NCBI GenBank assembly: GCA_050297015.1
Contig: JBNKRZ010000023.1
Location: forward strand, 68,504 to 132,503
Reading direction: 5' to 3'
From: JACKJA01 sp050297015
Lineage (GTDB): Bacteria; Pseudomonadota; Alphaproteobacteria; Micavibrionales; Micavibrionaceae
Length of the DNA stretch: 64,000 nucleotides
Part shown: in pieces, positions 51,727 through 61,683 of the stretch
Layout of the letters: every line of letters starts with the position of its first letter
Numbering within the stretch: the stretch's first letter is position 1
Made by a program: the position numbers and the translations under genes
The notes under the pieces: model-generated
The model's database searches: none
What the model was told of the DNA's origin: nothing
Seen by the model: the letters and a program-made list of their open reading frames with translations, nothing else

Positions 51727-53136
51727 ATGATAGCATTTATGCGCAATATTTACCTTTTTCCTTTATGTGTGTTTTTACTGACCCTGAGCGGATGTAGCAG
51801 CTTTGTACAAAAAGCCGATTATCTTCCTATGCAGGAAGAACCCCAAGATGCCTATCCTGCACCCATCCAGTTCAGCGGCTATAAATTGAACCTGCCGGTT
51901 GGCTACGATGTCGGTATCATCAGTGACAGTGCCAATTATTGCGGTTGGCCACACAGTATGGTCGGACGCAACGTCATACGGGATGCCTTTGAGACAAAAA
52001 ACCTTGAGCGCGCTTTTGTCGATGCGCTGGAGGGGCAAGGCTACGATGTGGTCGATAACCTGACCATTGCCTTTGATGAAGAAGACGAATATGCCCGCGC
52101 CGAATATAAAATCAAAGCACATATTCAGGATATCCAGATTGATGCCTGCGACCACCACCCAACGATATGGAACGGGTTTTTACTGGGCCGTAACGGCACA
52201 GACGGCGAACTATTCCTCGATGTAAAATGGACGCTTTATGACGCCCTGCGTCGTACCACGGTCTACACAACCCGGACACAAGGCTACACCAAGCGCCGCC
52301 GCCCTAATCAAGAAGGATTGGAGCTGATGATAACCGATGCGTTCGAGATGGCCGCTCATAATCTCGGTGCATCACCGGAATTCCACGATTTTATCTTCTA
52401 CGGTAAGAAACCTAACGATCAAGACGCCGCCAAAGAAAAACAAAGGCGCGATAATCGCCCGCGCGTTTTCTCCCCTACGCAGCCTGTTGCCCTCGCGCCG
52501 CAAGCACTCTCACACGAACCGTTTCTGGAAAATGGTGAGCGCAAACGCAAAACCGCGGTTCTCATCCAAAGCGGGGCAGGACACGGCTCTGGCTTTTTCA
52601 TCACAAAGCAGGGACATATCCTGACCAACGCGCACGTTGTTGGCGATGCCCTGCGTGTACGGGTCGTGACCGCCGACAAGGATGAAAAGTTGATCGGCGA
52701 GGTGCTGAGGATTGATAAAGCGCGCGATGTTGCCCTGATCCGGCTGGAAAAAGAACCCGGCGATATGGAGATTATAGTCTTGCCCATCCGCACAGAATGG
52801 CCGACGGTTGGTGAAGATATCTACGCCATCGGCACACCCAAAGATTTCAACCATCTGCAAGACACCGTGACCAAGGGCATTATCTCCGCCCACCGGATGG
52901 AAATGAAATTCCTCGGCACCCGTCAAAACTTCATTCAAGGCGATGTTAGCGTTCACAGCGGCAGCTCCGGCGGGCCGCTTCTGGACGCATACGGTAATAT
53001 TGTAGCCATCTCTGTAGGCGCCTACACGGCCGGAAATAATCACGGCATCGGCCTTAACTATTTCATCCCGATTGCCGAGGCATTGAACAAGATGGATATT
53101 ACTGTTGGCGGCACGCCGGTCGATATCACCCCTTGA
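51727..53136 (+). CDS. Trypsin-like serine protease lipoprotein
   Basis: 469 residues. The signal peptide ends in the lipobox TLSGC (cysteine near residue 23). Residues 40-225 form a region of unknown type (DUF-like, with NYCGWPHSMVGRNVI). The C-terminal part is an S1C-like protease with His in GHILTNAHVVG, Asp in ARDVALIRL and Ser in HSGSSGGPLLD. It may act in envelope protein quality control. No PDZ domain is seen. A second ATG at 51739 also fits the signal peptide. It is followed after 49 bases by hslV. Confidence 0.86.
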   Translation: MIAFMRNIYLFPLCVFLLTLSGCSSFVQKADYLPMQEEPQDAYPAPIQFSGYKLNLPVGYDVGIISDSANYCGWPHSMVGRNVIRDAFETKNLERAFVDALEGQGYDVVDNLTIAFDEEDEYARAEYKIKAHIQDIQIDACDHHPTIWNGFLLGRNGTDGELFLDVKWTLYDALRRTTVYTTRTQGYTKRRRPNQEGLELMITDAFEMAAHNLGASPEFHDFIFYGKKPNDQDAAKEKQRRDNRPRVFSPTQPVALAPQALSHEPFLENGERKRKTAVLIQSGAGHGSGFFITKQGHILTNAHVVGDALRVRVVTADKDEKLIGEVLRIDKARDVALIRLEKEPGDMEIIVLPIRTEWPTVGEDIYAIGTPKDFNHLQDTVTKGIISAHRMEMKFLGTRQNFIQGDVSVHSGSSGGPLLDAYGNIVAISVGAYTAGNNHGIGLNYFIPIAEALNKMDITVGGTPVDITP

Positions 53137-53185
53137 CCTCGCCCCCGTTTCCCGCCATGTAATGAGGACATAAGGAGAATATGAG

Positions 53186-53743
53186 ATGGCTGATGAGTTA
53201 ATGAACCCGCAAAAATGGCACTCCACTACGATCCTCGCCGTGCGCAAGGGCAAGGATGTTGTGATCGCCGGGGATGGACAAGTTTCCATGGGCGATACGG
53301 TGCTAAAGGGCAATGCCAAAAAGGTACGCCGTTTGGGCCGCAATGAAGAAATCATCGCCGGATTTGCCGGGGCAACCGCCGACGCCTTTACCCTGTTCGA
53401 ACGTCTTGAGGCCAAGTTAGAGGCCCATCCCGGCCAGCTCACGCGCGCTTGTGTCGAACTCGCCAAAGACTGGCGTACGGATAAATATCTGCGCCAACTG
53501 GAAGCTTTAATGGCTGTGTGCGACAAGGAAACATCTTTGATCCTGACAGGGAACGGCGATGTTGTCGCGCCGGAGGATGGCTTGATCGGAATCGGTAGCG
53601 GCGGGAATTATGCTTTGTCCGCCGCGCGGGCCTTGATCGACCAAAAAAATATGGACGCCGAAGCCATCGCCCGTAAATCACTGGAAATTGCTGCGGGCAT
53701 TTGCGTTTACACGAACAGCAATATTGTCGTTGAGAAGCTTTAA
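53186..53743 (+). CDS. hslV: ATP-dependent protease subunit HslV
   Basis: 185 residues, normal length. The catalytic threonine becomes N-terminal after the pro-segment is removed at HSTTILAV, and the GDGQVSMGDTVLK motif and C-terminal LEIAAGICVYTNSNIVVEKL are intact; the last part docks HslU. AAGGAG eight bases before the ATG. In most relatives hslU follows directly; here 4.4 kb intervene, with two transporters and an unknown gene. A diverged copy of this C-terminus is found at 57308-57370. Confidence 0.97.
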   Translation: MADELMNPQKWHSTTILAVRKGKDVVIAGDGQVSMGDTVLKGNAKKVRRLGRNEEIIAGFAGATADAFTLFERLEAKLEAHPGQLTRACVELAKDWRTDKYLRQLEALMAVCDKETSLILTGNGDVVAPEDGLIGIGSGGNYALSAARALIDQKNMDAEAIARKSLEIAAGICVYTNSNIVVEKL

Positions 53744-55392
53744 GCGACGGTACTTTTCTGCTTTTCCAATTCTTTCACGGCCTGCGTCAAAGCTTCTTTA
53801 CAAGTATCAAATCGCCGTGCCGTCGGAATCTTCTTAAGAATACCATGAGACGCCAACATCGGGGCAATTGCATTTTTCACGCCCCCGACATAAAGATGAC
53901 AGCCCTTTTCATTTAGCTCATCGATCATCTGCGCCAACGTCATCATGATGCTAATATCCATCATGCGTGCATCCGTCAGATCAATAACAACCGCGCCGTA
54001 GTCTTCCCCCAGTAACTCCAAACGGAGTGATAAATCTCGCGCGGTGCCAAAACTAAGCGGGCCGGTGAAGCGCAGCAACAAAAGCCTATCCCCGGCCTCA
54101 TCAAGCAAAGCCTCTTCAGCCTTCGTCAAATTATGGCGCACATTGCTCTTTCCCCCGGCAGATACAAACTGCACATCGTCAATCTGGTGTGTTGCCAGCC
54201 GCCGGGCGGTAATCAAGCTCTTCATGATAATCCCGATCGCCACAGCCATGATAAGGTCAACCATCACCGTCAAAACCATCACCGTTAGCATCACCGCAAT
54301 GGCATGCCGGTCAGCGCCCTTAAGCCCAGCCTCCGCCATACGGCGCAAAAATGGCCAATCGATAATATCCCAGCCGACTTTTAACAAAATACCCGCCAGC
54401 GCCGCGCGGGGAATATATTCCACCATATCACCCAGCCCAAAAACACAGGCCAGCAAAACAACGGCGTGAATCATACCGGACAGACGCGTACGTCCTCCGG
54501 CACGGATATTCACGACCGTACGCATTGTTGCGCCCGCACCCGGCAATCCGCCAATCAGCCCGGCGGCCATGTTGCCTATGCCTTGACCGATTAGCTCTTT
54601 ATCCGGATTGTGACGCGTACGGGTAAAGTTATCCGCGACCAGCGATGTTAAAAGGCTGTCGATACTGCCGAGCAGGGCTAGCGCAATTGCCGCGCCAATC
54701 ATATCGGAAAGCATCTCACCCTTAAAAACCGGCCAGTGAATATCCGGCACGGCTTGCGGCACAGCATCCAGCGTCGGCGCAGACATGAAAAAGAAATGAG
54801 CGGCTATGCCGGCTATAATCAAGGCAGCCAAAGGTGGGGGCATAAAAGGGCGCCAACGGCGCGGCATGAAGACCATCACCGCCAGCGCTATAGCGCCGAT
54901 TATGAATGAATCCGTATAAGGCGCCGATAATTCCCCCGGTAAAGCCACCAATGTATCGGCAACCGGGCCGCTGCCGCCATAACCCAGAAAAACAGGAAGC
55001 TGTAAGATAATGATGATAAGGCCGATCCCGCTCATAAACCCGGAAATCACCGGATAGGGTACATAGGCGATATAACGCCCCAACCCTGCGAATCCAAAGC
55101 CGATCTGGAGAAGCCCGCCCAAAATGATGGTCGTAAACACAGCGGCCGGTTCGGCCTGCATCGACACCAAAATTCCAGCCACCACAACCGTCATAGGCCC
55201 GGTCGGACCGGAAATCTGCGAGGGCGTTCCCCCAAACAAAGCGGCAAAAAAGCCGACGGCAATCGCCCCATACAGCCCGGCCAGCGGCCCCGCCCCAGAC
55301 GCCACACCAAAGGCCAGCGCCAAAGGCAAAGCCACAACCGCCGCCGTAAGCCCGCCAAACAAATCCCCTCGCCAATCGGAAAACGCCTTCAA
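53740..55392 (-). CDS. SulP-family anion transporter with STAS domain
   Basis: 550 residues. Membrane domain in 10-14 spans, starting WRGDLFGGLTAAVVALPLALAFGVASGAGPLAGLYGA, with SGPTGPMTVVVAGI. A STAS domain covers about the last 110 residues (VVIDLTDARMMDISIMMTLAQMI, where a Ser/Thr could be regulated). Sulfate, bicarbonate or dicarboxylate are family substrates. A TTG at 55392 is preferred: AAGGGGGG lies five bases before it, whereas the TTG at 55416 has no ribosome binding site. The stop overlaps the convergent hslV stop by four bases. Confidence 0.88.
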   Translation of the reverse strand: MKAFSDWRGDLFGGLTAAVVALPLALAFGVASGAGPLAGLYGAIAVGFFAALFGGTPSQISGPTGPMTVVVAGILVSMQAEPAAVFTTIILGGLLQIGFGFAGLGRYIAYVPYPVISGFMSGIGLIIIILQLPVFLGYGGSGPVADTLVALPGELSAPYTDSFIIGAIALAVMVFMPRRWRPFMPPPLAALIIAGIAAHFFFMSAPTLDAVPQAVPDIHWPVFKGEMLSDMIGAAIALALLGSIDSLLTSLVADNFTRTRHNPDKELIGQGIGNMAAGLIGGLPGAGATMRTVVNIRAGGRTRLSGMIHAVVLLACVFGLGDMVEYIPRAALAGILLKVGWDIIDWPFLRRMAEAGLKGADRHAIAVMLTVMVLTVMVDLIMAVAIGIIMKSLITARRLATHQIDDVQFVSAGGKSNVRHNLTKAEEALLDEAGDRLLLLRFTGPLSFGTARDLSLRLELLGEDYGAVVIDLTDARMMDISIMMTLAQMIDELNEKGCHLYVGGVKNAIAPMLASHGILKKIPTARRFDTCKEALTQAVKELEKQKSTVA

Positions 55393-55522
55393 AATACCCC
55401 CCTTGTTAAAAAACAAAGAGAGATTCTATATGGCAAAACCGGAAAAGTCATTGTCAAAAAGACTAACCGCGTTACAGTGGATTGATTGTTATAATTAAAG
55501 CGCATCAAATCCAATCCCGCAT

Positions 55523-57307
55523 ATGAAATATTCTTTTACATACAAACCAGTGAGGAAATTGCCGCGCACTTTACCAGCGTTTTTACGTTATGTGTTTGAC
55601 CGTAATCCCCTGTTATGGATTACGTTTTTAATACAAGACATTATTCACTTTGCACGAACCTACGTCATTTATATAATTCTCGGCCTTACAATCGACTCCT
55701 TAACAGGTTTGCCTCAAGGATCTGAAATCCCGGAAAATGTATGGTGGTATGTTGCCATCGGAGCCGCTTATTTTATTTTCGCAGAATATATGCATATTTG
55801 GAGCAGTTATCAGACCACATATTGGAAACCTTTTATACGCACCGCTATCCGAACAGATTTTTTTGAACACACTCTCAACCATTCGGTTTCTTTTCTAAAC
55901 GATAATTTTTCCGGCGCGTTAACCCGAAAGATCACAGAAGTGGCCAACAGTGTCGATCGTCTACACGACATTGTGCGCTTTAAAATCGGTTATGGTGTAG
56001 AAACGGCCATTGCTACAACCGTGATCCTATTTTATATTTCGCCCCTCTACGGTATGGGAACACTTTTATATGCTGCGGCCATTGCCCTTCCTCTTTTTTG
56101 GCGTCTTAAACGTATCTCTTATTTCTCCCGGCAATATGCTGACGAGCGCGCTCTTGTAACGGGCACCATTGTCGATTCCCTGACGAACAGCAATGCCGTC
56201 AAAAGTTTTGCACATGCGTCACATGAAATGGCCCGACATCAAGATGTCTCTGCTGAAGAAAACAAATCTTTTGTGCGCCTGCGGAATAGAGTTATCGGTG
56301 TCGATCTTTCCCGGCGCGCGGCTTTGACTCTGTTCAGTTCAGGTATGTTGGTATTTTGTCTTTTAGGATGGCAAAACGGATTGATTTCCTTGGGAGACGT
56401 GGCAACAATCATGGGAACCAGTTTGGCACTCATGAGTAACGCTTGGATATTCAGCGATGGAATCATGACTTTTTTCGACGAAAGCGGAAACATCACTGAT
56501 GCGTTGAATATCATAAATACACCGCACAGCATTACAAATCACCCGGCAGCACGTGACCTGACGGTCGATGCGGGACACCTTCTTTTTTCCGATGTCACGT
56601 TTTCATACAATAACGAGCCTGTTTTTCAAACGCTTACTCTGGATATTCCCTCTGGCCAACGTATCGGCTTAATCGGTCATAGTGGTGCAGGAAAAAGTAC
56701 GCTTATCAATCTTCTTCTCCGTTTTTACGACTTGCAAAACGGTGCCATCACTATCGACGGTCAGAATATAGCGGATGTTACGCAAGAATCCCTCCGCCAA
56801 AATATCGCCGTGATCCCGCAAGACACGAGCCTGTTCCATCGCTCTTTGGTGGAAAACATCCGCTACGGCAAGCTGGATGCCACCGATGAAGAAGTCATAG
56901 AAGCAGCACAAAAAGCACACGCGCATGAGTTTATCACGAACTTGCCCAAAGGATATGAAACGCTGGTGGGCGAACGCGGTGTAAAGCTCAGTGGCGGACA
57001 ACGTCAACGCATTGCCATTGCGCGCGCGATTTTGAAAGACGCGCCGATTTTGGTTTTAGATGAAGCGACCAGCGCGCTGGACTCCGAGAGTGAAAAACTC
57101 ATCCAGGAATCCCTGAAAGATCTTATGCAGGGCAAAACCGTGATCGCCATTGCCCACCGCCTGAGTACGATTTCCCACTTGGATCGTCTCATCGTTATGG
57201 ACCAAGGTCGGATTATTGAGGACGGCACTCACGAAGAATTACTGAAAAAAGAAGGGCTCTACAAGAAACTCTGGGCTATGCAATCAGGCGGATTTCTTGG
57301 CGAATGA
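55523..57307 (+). CDS. ABC transporter, exporter type (fused permease and ATPase)
   Basis: 594 residues. Six membrane segments in the first 320 residues, then the nucleotide-binding domain with Walker A IGHSGAGKSTLIN, signature LSGGQRQRIAIARAI, Walker B ILVLDEATSALD and the H-loop IAIAHRLST. It belongs to the lipid/drug/peptide exporter class; the substrate is unknown. It stands alone on the + strand, divergent from the SulP gene. Its stop is directly followed in the same frame by the hslV remnant, so the junction may mark where this gene was inserted. No ribosome binding site is clear before the ATG. Confidence 0.93.
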   Translation: MKYSFTYKPVRKLPRTLPAFLRYVFDRNPLLWITFLIQDIIHFARTYVIYIILGLTIDSLTGLPQGSEIPENVWWYVAIGAAYFIFAEYMHIWSSYQTTYWKPFIRTAIRTDFFEHTLNHSVSFLNDNFSGALTRKITEVANSVDRLHDIVRFKIGYGVETAIATTVILFYISPLYGMGTLLYAAAIALPLFWRLKRISYFSRQYADERALVTGTIVDSLTNSNAVKSFAHASHEMARHQDVSAEENKSFVRLRNRVIGVDLSRRAALTLFSSGMLVFCLLGWQNGLISLGDVATIMGTSLALMSNAWIFSDGIMTFFDESGNITDALNIINTPHSITNHPAARDLTVDAGHLLFSDVTFSYNNEPVFQTLTLDIPSGQRIGLIGHSGAGKSTLINLLLRFYDLQNGAITIDGQNIADVTQESLRQNIAVIPQDTSLFHRSLVENIRYGKLDATDEEVIEAAQKAHAHEFITNLPKGYETLVGERGVKLSGGQRQRIAIARAILKDAPILVLDEATSALDSESEKLIQESLKDLMQGKTVIAIAHRLSTISHLDRLIVMDQGRIIEDGTHEELLKKEGLYKKLWAMQSGGFLGE

Positions 57308-57370
57308 GCCCAGATCGCCGTCGGTATTTGCGTTTACACCGACAACAGTATAATAGTGAAAAAACTTTAA
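57308..57370 (+). pseudogene. hslV (remnant): Remnant of an hslV 3' end
   Basis: Directly after the ABC gene stop and in the same frame, 20 codons encode QIAVGICVYTDNSIIVKKL and end in TAA. The HslV C-terminus of the intact gene reads EIAAGICVYTNSNIVVEKL: 12 of 19 residues are identical, and 42 of 60 bases match over the aligned codons. No start or earlier part of hslV lies before it. It sits on the side of hslU, where an hslV is expected, and was probably left behind when the transporter genes moved in or a duplicated hslV decayed. Confidence 0.75.
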
Positions 57371-57394
57371 TTTTCGTAGGATAAGACGAACACT

Positions 57395-58156
57395 ATGAGT
57401 GCACCGGATTTAAAAGTCGAATTTGAAAAACGATTCCCATCTTTCGCCACGGCCAATATCGTCGGCGTCAGTAATGTCACAACCCGTCCACAATACAATA
57501 TTTGCGATCATTTTCGCGAAACGCAGCCCACGCTTTTCTTTGATAACGGCCTGTCCTTATCCCTGCCACCTTACGAACCCGTCCACGATCCGCACAGGAA
57601 AATCGCAAATCCCTATGACGATATTCTGGCGCAAATCCCCCAGGACTGGCTGGAGATCGCAAATTATACGCATAACGTCTGCCGACAGGGCGATAGCCAC
57701 CGTCTAAACCCGTCTACCGTTGCTTTTATTAAAACCGCGCAAGATAGAGCGGGCGCCCCCATCGTCCAGATTTTCCATGAAGGAGGCGCTGTTCAGGACA
57801 TTGTTCCCACCACGCAACCACAAGAAAATTGTGCGGCGGCATTGGCCCAACAAATCTGGGAAAGTATCTCCTGTGAACGGGACGACTTGTTCGATCTTTC
57901 CAATGATAAGGAACGGCTATATATCGCAGGCACTTACATTATCCAAAACAGCGAACATATAGATGAAGATAATACGGCCGCCAAAATTTTTTATTGCCGC
58001 GCCGGTGGAATAAAAAACGGAAACTATCTTATGGTGCAGACTCTTGATTTTGAAAGTCTTTCCCTGTTACAAAACTTTCGTGCAGAATTGGCAGATTTCA
58101 TGGCCGAAAAAGTTAAACCGCAAATGCCCTACCATCCCTTTTTCCCGGGAAACTAA
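57395..58156 (+). CDS. Hypothetical protein between the hslV remnant and hslU
   Basis: 253 residues, cytoplasmic, no family recognised. It has several cysteines (ICDHF, NVCRQ, ISCERDD, FYCRAGG), not in a known metal-binding pattern, and an alternation of beta and alpha stretches such as NGNYLMVQTLDFESLSLLQ. The ribosome binding site is weak. It is 21 bases upstream of hslU and likely co-transcribed with it. Role unknown. Confidence 0.75.
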   Translation: MSAPDLKVEFEKRFPSFATANIVGVSNVTTRPQYNICDHFRETQPTLFFDNGLSLSLPPYEPVHDPHRKIANPYDDILAQIPQDWLEIANYTHNVCRQGDSHRLNPSTVAFIKTAQDRAGAPIVQIFHEGGAVQDIVPTTQPQENCAAALAQQIWESISCERDDLFDLSNDKERLYIAGTYIIQNSEHIDEDNTAAKIFYCRAGGIKNGNYLMVQTLDFESLSLLQNFRAELADFMAEKVKPQMPYHPFFPGN

Positions 58157-58177
58157 AGAGAAACTGACACAGCGCCT

Positions 58178-59533
58178 ATGACAGAAACAAAGAACACAAA
58201 AGTGACTAAAGAAGATCCCCTTAGCATCCCGGCTTTGACGCCGCGTGAGATTGTGAGCGAACTGGACCGTTTTATTATCGGCCAGAGCGATGCCAAGCGC
58301 GCCGTGTCTATCGCCTTGCGTAACCGCTGGCGGCGCAGGCAACTGGACCCCGCCTTGCAGGAGGAAGTTTATCCCAAGAACATTCTGATGATCGGACCGA
58401 CCGGGGTAGGGAAGACCGAAATCGCCCGCCGTCTGGCTAAACTCGCGCAAGCGCCCTTTATCAAGGTCGAAGCCACACGCTTTACGGAAGTCGGCTATGT
58501 TGGGAAGGATGTGGAATCCATCATCCGCGATCTGACAGAAAGCGCCATTCACATGACCCGCGAGAAAATGCGCAAAAGCGTTGAGGCGCAAGCCGAGATT
58601 GATGCAGAAGAACGTGTGCTTGATGCCCTAGTCGGTGAATCAGCCAGCGACGGCACCCGCCAGAATTTCCGCAAAAAGCTGCGTGAGGGCGAACTGAATG
58701 ACCGGGAAATTGAGATCGACGTTCTGGACAAATCCGACATGATGCCCAGCTTCGATATTCCCGGCATGCCCGGCGCGTCGATGAGCATGCTATCCATCGG
58801 CGACATGTTCGGCAAAGCCATGGGTGAGCGGCGCAAGAAAAAGAAAATGAGGGTGGCAGAATCCTACAACATCCTGATTACAGAAGAAGCGGATAAACTG
58901 CTGGACGAAGAAAAAATTGTGGCCACAGCGCTGGAACTGGTTGAGCAAAACGGCATTGTCTTCCTTGATGAAATCGACAAAATCGCCGAACGGCAAGACC
59001 GCAGCGGCGGCGATGTTTCCCGCGAAGGCGTGCAGCGTGACTTGCTGCCCTTAATTGAAGGGACGACCGTTTCCACCAAGCACGGCCTCGTTAAAACCGA
59101 TCATATTCTGTTTATCGCGTCCGGTGCGTTCCACCATTCCAAACCATCGGATTTGCTGGCCGAATTGCAAGGCCGCCTACCGATCCGGGTGGAACTGCGG
59201 GCCCTCACGCGGGAGGACTTCAAGCGCATCTTGACGGAGACGGAGGCTTGCCTGCCGCTGCAATACAAGGCGCTACTCGGCACGGAGGACGTCACGCTGG
59301 AATTCGAGGATGACGCGATCGAAGAAATCGCCCGGCTGGCTTTCGAGATCAACGAAACGGTCGAGCAAATCGGCGCGCGGCGGCTTCATACGGTCATGGA
59401 AAAACTGCTGGAGGATATCTCCTTCACCGCTTCCGACCGTAGTGGGGAGACAATCACCATCACCGCCGATATGGTGAAAGAAAACGTCTCCGACCTTGCC
59501 AAAGACGCCGATTTGAGCAGGTTTATTTTGTAG
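58178..59533 (+). CDS. hslU: ATP-dependent protease ATPase subunit HslU
   Basis: 451 residues. ClpX-like AAA+ protein: N-terminal TPREIVSELDRFIIGQ, Walker A GPTGVGKTEIARRLAKLA, an intermediate I-domain (about residues 110-230), Walker B IVFLDEIDKIA and the C-terminal sensor 2 region QIGARRLHTVMEKLLEDI. The C-terminus ends DLSRFIL, the tail that inserts into HslV. It unfolds substrates and feeds them to HslV. Its partner gene is 4.4 kb upstream instead of adjacent. Confidence 0.97.
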   Translation: MTETKNTKVTKEDPLSIPALTPREIVSELDRFIIGQSDAKRAVSIALRNRWRRRQLDPALQEEVYPKNILMIGPTGVGKTEIARRLAKLAQAPFIKVEATRFTEVGYVGKDVESIIRDLTESAIHMTREKMRKSVEAQAEIDAEERVLDALVGESASDGTRQNFRKKLREGELNDREIEIDVLDKSDMMPSFDIPGMPGASMSMLSIGDMFGKAMGERRKKKKMRVAESYNILITEEADKLLDEEKIVATALELVEQNGIVFLDEIDKIAERQDRSGGDVSREGVQRDLLPLIEGTTVSTKHGLVKTDHILFIASGAFHHSKPSDLLAELQGRLPIRVELRALTREDFKRILTETEACLPLQYKALLGTEDVTLEFEDDAIEEIARLAFEINETVEQIGARRLHTVMEKLLEDISFTASDRSGETITITADMVKENVSDLAKDADLSRFIL

Positions 59534-59538
59534 GAAAA

Positions 59539-60558
59539 TTATGCAATAAGCCGCTGTTGATGCGGAGGAGCGGACGGTGTTTCCGTAGCATCAGCAGTCG
59601 GCATGAACTGATCTTCTGAATCGATATTCCAGAACATGCGAATCTTGCCGTTTTGCCCCTCTTCAAATAAGTGGTTCGCCGAACGAATTTCCGCGGATGA
59701 CACGCTGGGGAGCGCCACAACATGATGGCGAGAATGGCTCATAAACTGCTCACGCAAATCCCCATTAGCAAATTGCATGGTATTCACGACCCTTAAGACA
59801 TTCCTATGATGGGGAGGGCTCAGGATAAGGGCGTCGCTGCATTCTACATTATCCCGACGGTTAAACGGTCGTTTTTTGAATTCGGCTTTTACTGGTTGCG
59901 CGATCAAAAGACGTGGAAATTCCAGGACAACCCGGTCATAGTGATCCTTCAGCGCTACAGCGCTCATCCGGTCATATAGCACCCGCAAAAGGTCTTTGTT
60001 ATCATTAATCGCAAAATGCATATTCCGACGAATATCGTGACTATGGCCAATCAAAATCGGACTGGTACCTTCAGGATTGCGTTTTTGGATCGCCGCTACA
60101 CGCGAAAAATAGTCTGAAAGCGAACGAATGCTTTCCCGTGCATACCTGCCTTTATGATCCTGCCGGAATCTATTGTAACGACTTTTTACTTCATTAAACG
60201 CCCTGCTTGAACTCCACTGCTTAAAGCGCGGATCGCCCATTTGAAAATTCATATTAAACAGAATGGGGAACTGGCTTGCGAGCGCTTCCTGAAGCGTTAC
60301 ACTTAAAGAGTCCTGCTCATAAGCCTGCGTCAGGCAGGGGCAGTTTTCAACATGTTCATTACGATCAAGGGATGCGAAATGAGAATGGCGCGAAGCCCCG
60401 CCCGCCACAGCGTCGCAGTTTCTGAAAATCACGTGTGCTTCGCACAGCGGATGGCCGCACTTCAGGTCTGTACCGTGAACAGCCGCATCATACTGATGGG
60501 CTTCCACGCGATCCCATGCGTTTGCCGTTCCCGGTACTAAATAACGTGCATAATCCAT
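59539..60558 (-). CDS. Hypothetical protein with an N-terminal zinc-ribbon-like segment
   Basis: 339 residues. Residues 34-75 hold CGHPLCEAH and RHSHFASLDRNEHVENCPC, with a Cys/His spacing like the zinc-binding N-termini of CoiA-type and similar proteins. The rest has no recognised motif. No signal peptide; an AAGG lies seven bases before the ATG. It converges with hslU, five bases between the stops, and is divergent from the M23 peptidase. The C-terminal 30 residues are low-complexity (TADATETPSAPPHQQ). A DNA- or nucleic-acid-related role is only a guess. Confidence 0.7.
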   Translation of the reverse strand: MDYARYLVPGTANAWDRVEAHQYDAAVHGTDLKCGHPLCEAHVIFRNCDAVAGGASRHSHFASLDRNEHVENCPCLTQAYEQDSLSVTLQEALASQFPILFNMNFQMGDPRFKQWSSSRAFNEVKSRYNRFRQDHKGRYARESIRSLSDYFSRVAAIQKRNPEGTSPILIGHSHDIRRNMHFAINDNKDLLRVLYDRMSAVALKDHYDRVVLEFPRLLIAQPVKAEFKKRPFNRRDNVECSDALILSPPHHRNVLRVVNTMQFANGDLREQFMSHSRHHVVALPSVSSAEIRSANHLFEEGQNGKIRMFWNIDSEDQFMPTADATETPSAPPHQQRLIA

Positions 60559-60611
60559 TTCAAAACCTTATATAAATAAACAGTCGTTTTTATACCAACA
60601 AACATTAAATT

Positions 60612-61595
60612 ATGTCAAATAAAAACCCTCTATATATAGGCTTCTTCTTGCTGTTGCTCTGGGCTTCATCCGTCCACGCGCAACCACAATTGCAATTTCC
60701 GCTCTCTTGTGCCTTAGGACAGGATTGCTTTTTTGTCAATTATGTTGATGTCGACGCATCAGACAAAGCCGTTGATTTCACCTGTGGCCCGCGCACCTAT
60801 GACGACCATCAAGGCACGGATATCGGGCTGAAAGACCGCGTATCAATGGAAAAGGGCGTGGATGTCATGGCCGCCGCGCCGGGGACGGTTTTGCGCGTTC
60901 GTGACGAAATTGAGGACAAACAACCCTCGGCCGATGAAATGGCGTCTATGCTGGCCGCAAACAAAGGCTGCGGCAACGGTATTCTGGTCGATAACGGTGA
61001 TGGCTGGCAGACAATTTATTGCCATCTGAAACAGGGAAGTACCGCCGTCAAAACAGGACAAACAATCAAAGCCGGTGATAAAATTGCGCAGGCCGGGCAA
61101 TCAGGCGCGGCGGAATTCCCCCATCTTCACCTCGGCGTCTTCTTTGAAGGTCACACCATCGACCCGTTCAGCGGTTTTCACAGCACACCAAGTTGCAAAA
61201 ACTCGCGAAAGCCGCTCTGGGCAAAAGATATTCCCTACAGCCCCGTATCGCTCTATGCCGCCGGCTTTACAAGCAATGCACCGGATTTTGAAGCGCTCAA
61301 AATCAACAGCTCTACCCCTGACACGCTACCTACCGCTGCACCTGCACTAGTATTTTGGACCGGGCTTTATGGCGTTATTCAGGGGGATGAGATCAAAATT
61401 GAAATCCGCGATCCCGCGGGCGAAATTTTTGCCTCACGCGAAAGCATGCAGGATAAAACCCGCGCCCGGCAATTCTATTACATTGGAAGACGCACCCCCA
61501 AAGAGGGCCTCTCATCCGGCACCTATACCGGAAAGCTAAGCTGGAAACGAGGCGAAGAGGAACGTACCATCGAAAAGCGCATCACCATACAATAG
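60612..61595 (+). CDS. M23-family peptidase, secreted
   Basis: 327 residues. A signal peptide ends near VHAQ. The LytM-type motifs are intact: HQGTDIGL (first His and Asp) and HLHLGV (HxH), with ITYCHLKQG-like (actual TIYCHLKQG) in between. Two cysteine pairs (GCG, CKN) could be bridged. The C-terminal 120 residues are a beta-rich domain of unknown role. It probably cuts peptidoglycan cross-links or acts as an activator in the periplasm. Located between the zinc-ribbon protein gene and a small membrane protein gene. Confidence 0.9.
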   Translation: MSNKNPLYIGFFLLLLWASSVHAQPQLQFPLSCALGQDCFFVNYVDVDASDKAVDFTCGPRTYDDHQGTDIGLKDRVSMEKGVDVMAAAPGTVLRVRDEIEDKQPSADEMASMLAANKGCGNGILVDNGDGWQTIYCHLKQGSTAVKTGQTIKAGDKIAQAGQSGAAEFPHLHLGVFFEGHTIDPFSGFHSTPSCKNSRKPLWAKDIPYSPVSLYAAGFTSNAPDFEALKINSSTPDTLPTAAPALVFWTGLYGVIQGDEIKIEIRDPAGEIFASRESMQDKTRARQFYYIGRRTPKEGLSSGTYTGKLSWKRGEEERTIEKRITIQ

Positions 61596-61683
61596 ACTGC
61601 GACATTTGTTCGCGGTGCCTTTCATTATACTTTTGGTCTAGACTGAAGCGATCCGTGATGTTTTTCAAAAAGGAGACATACAT

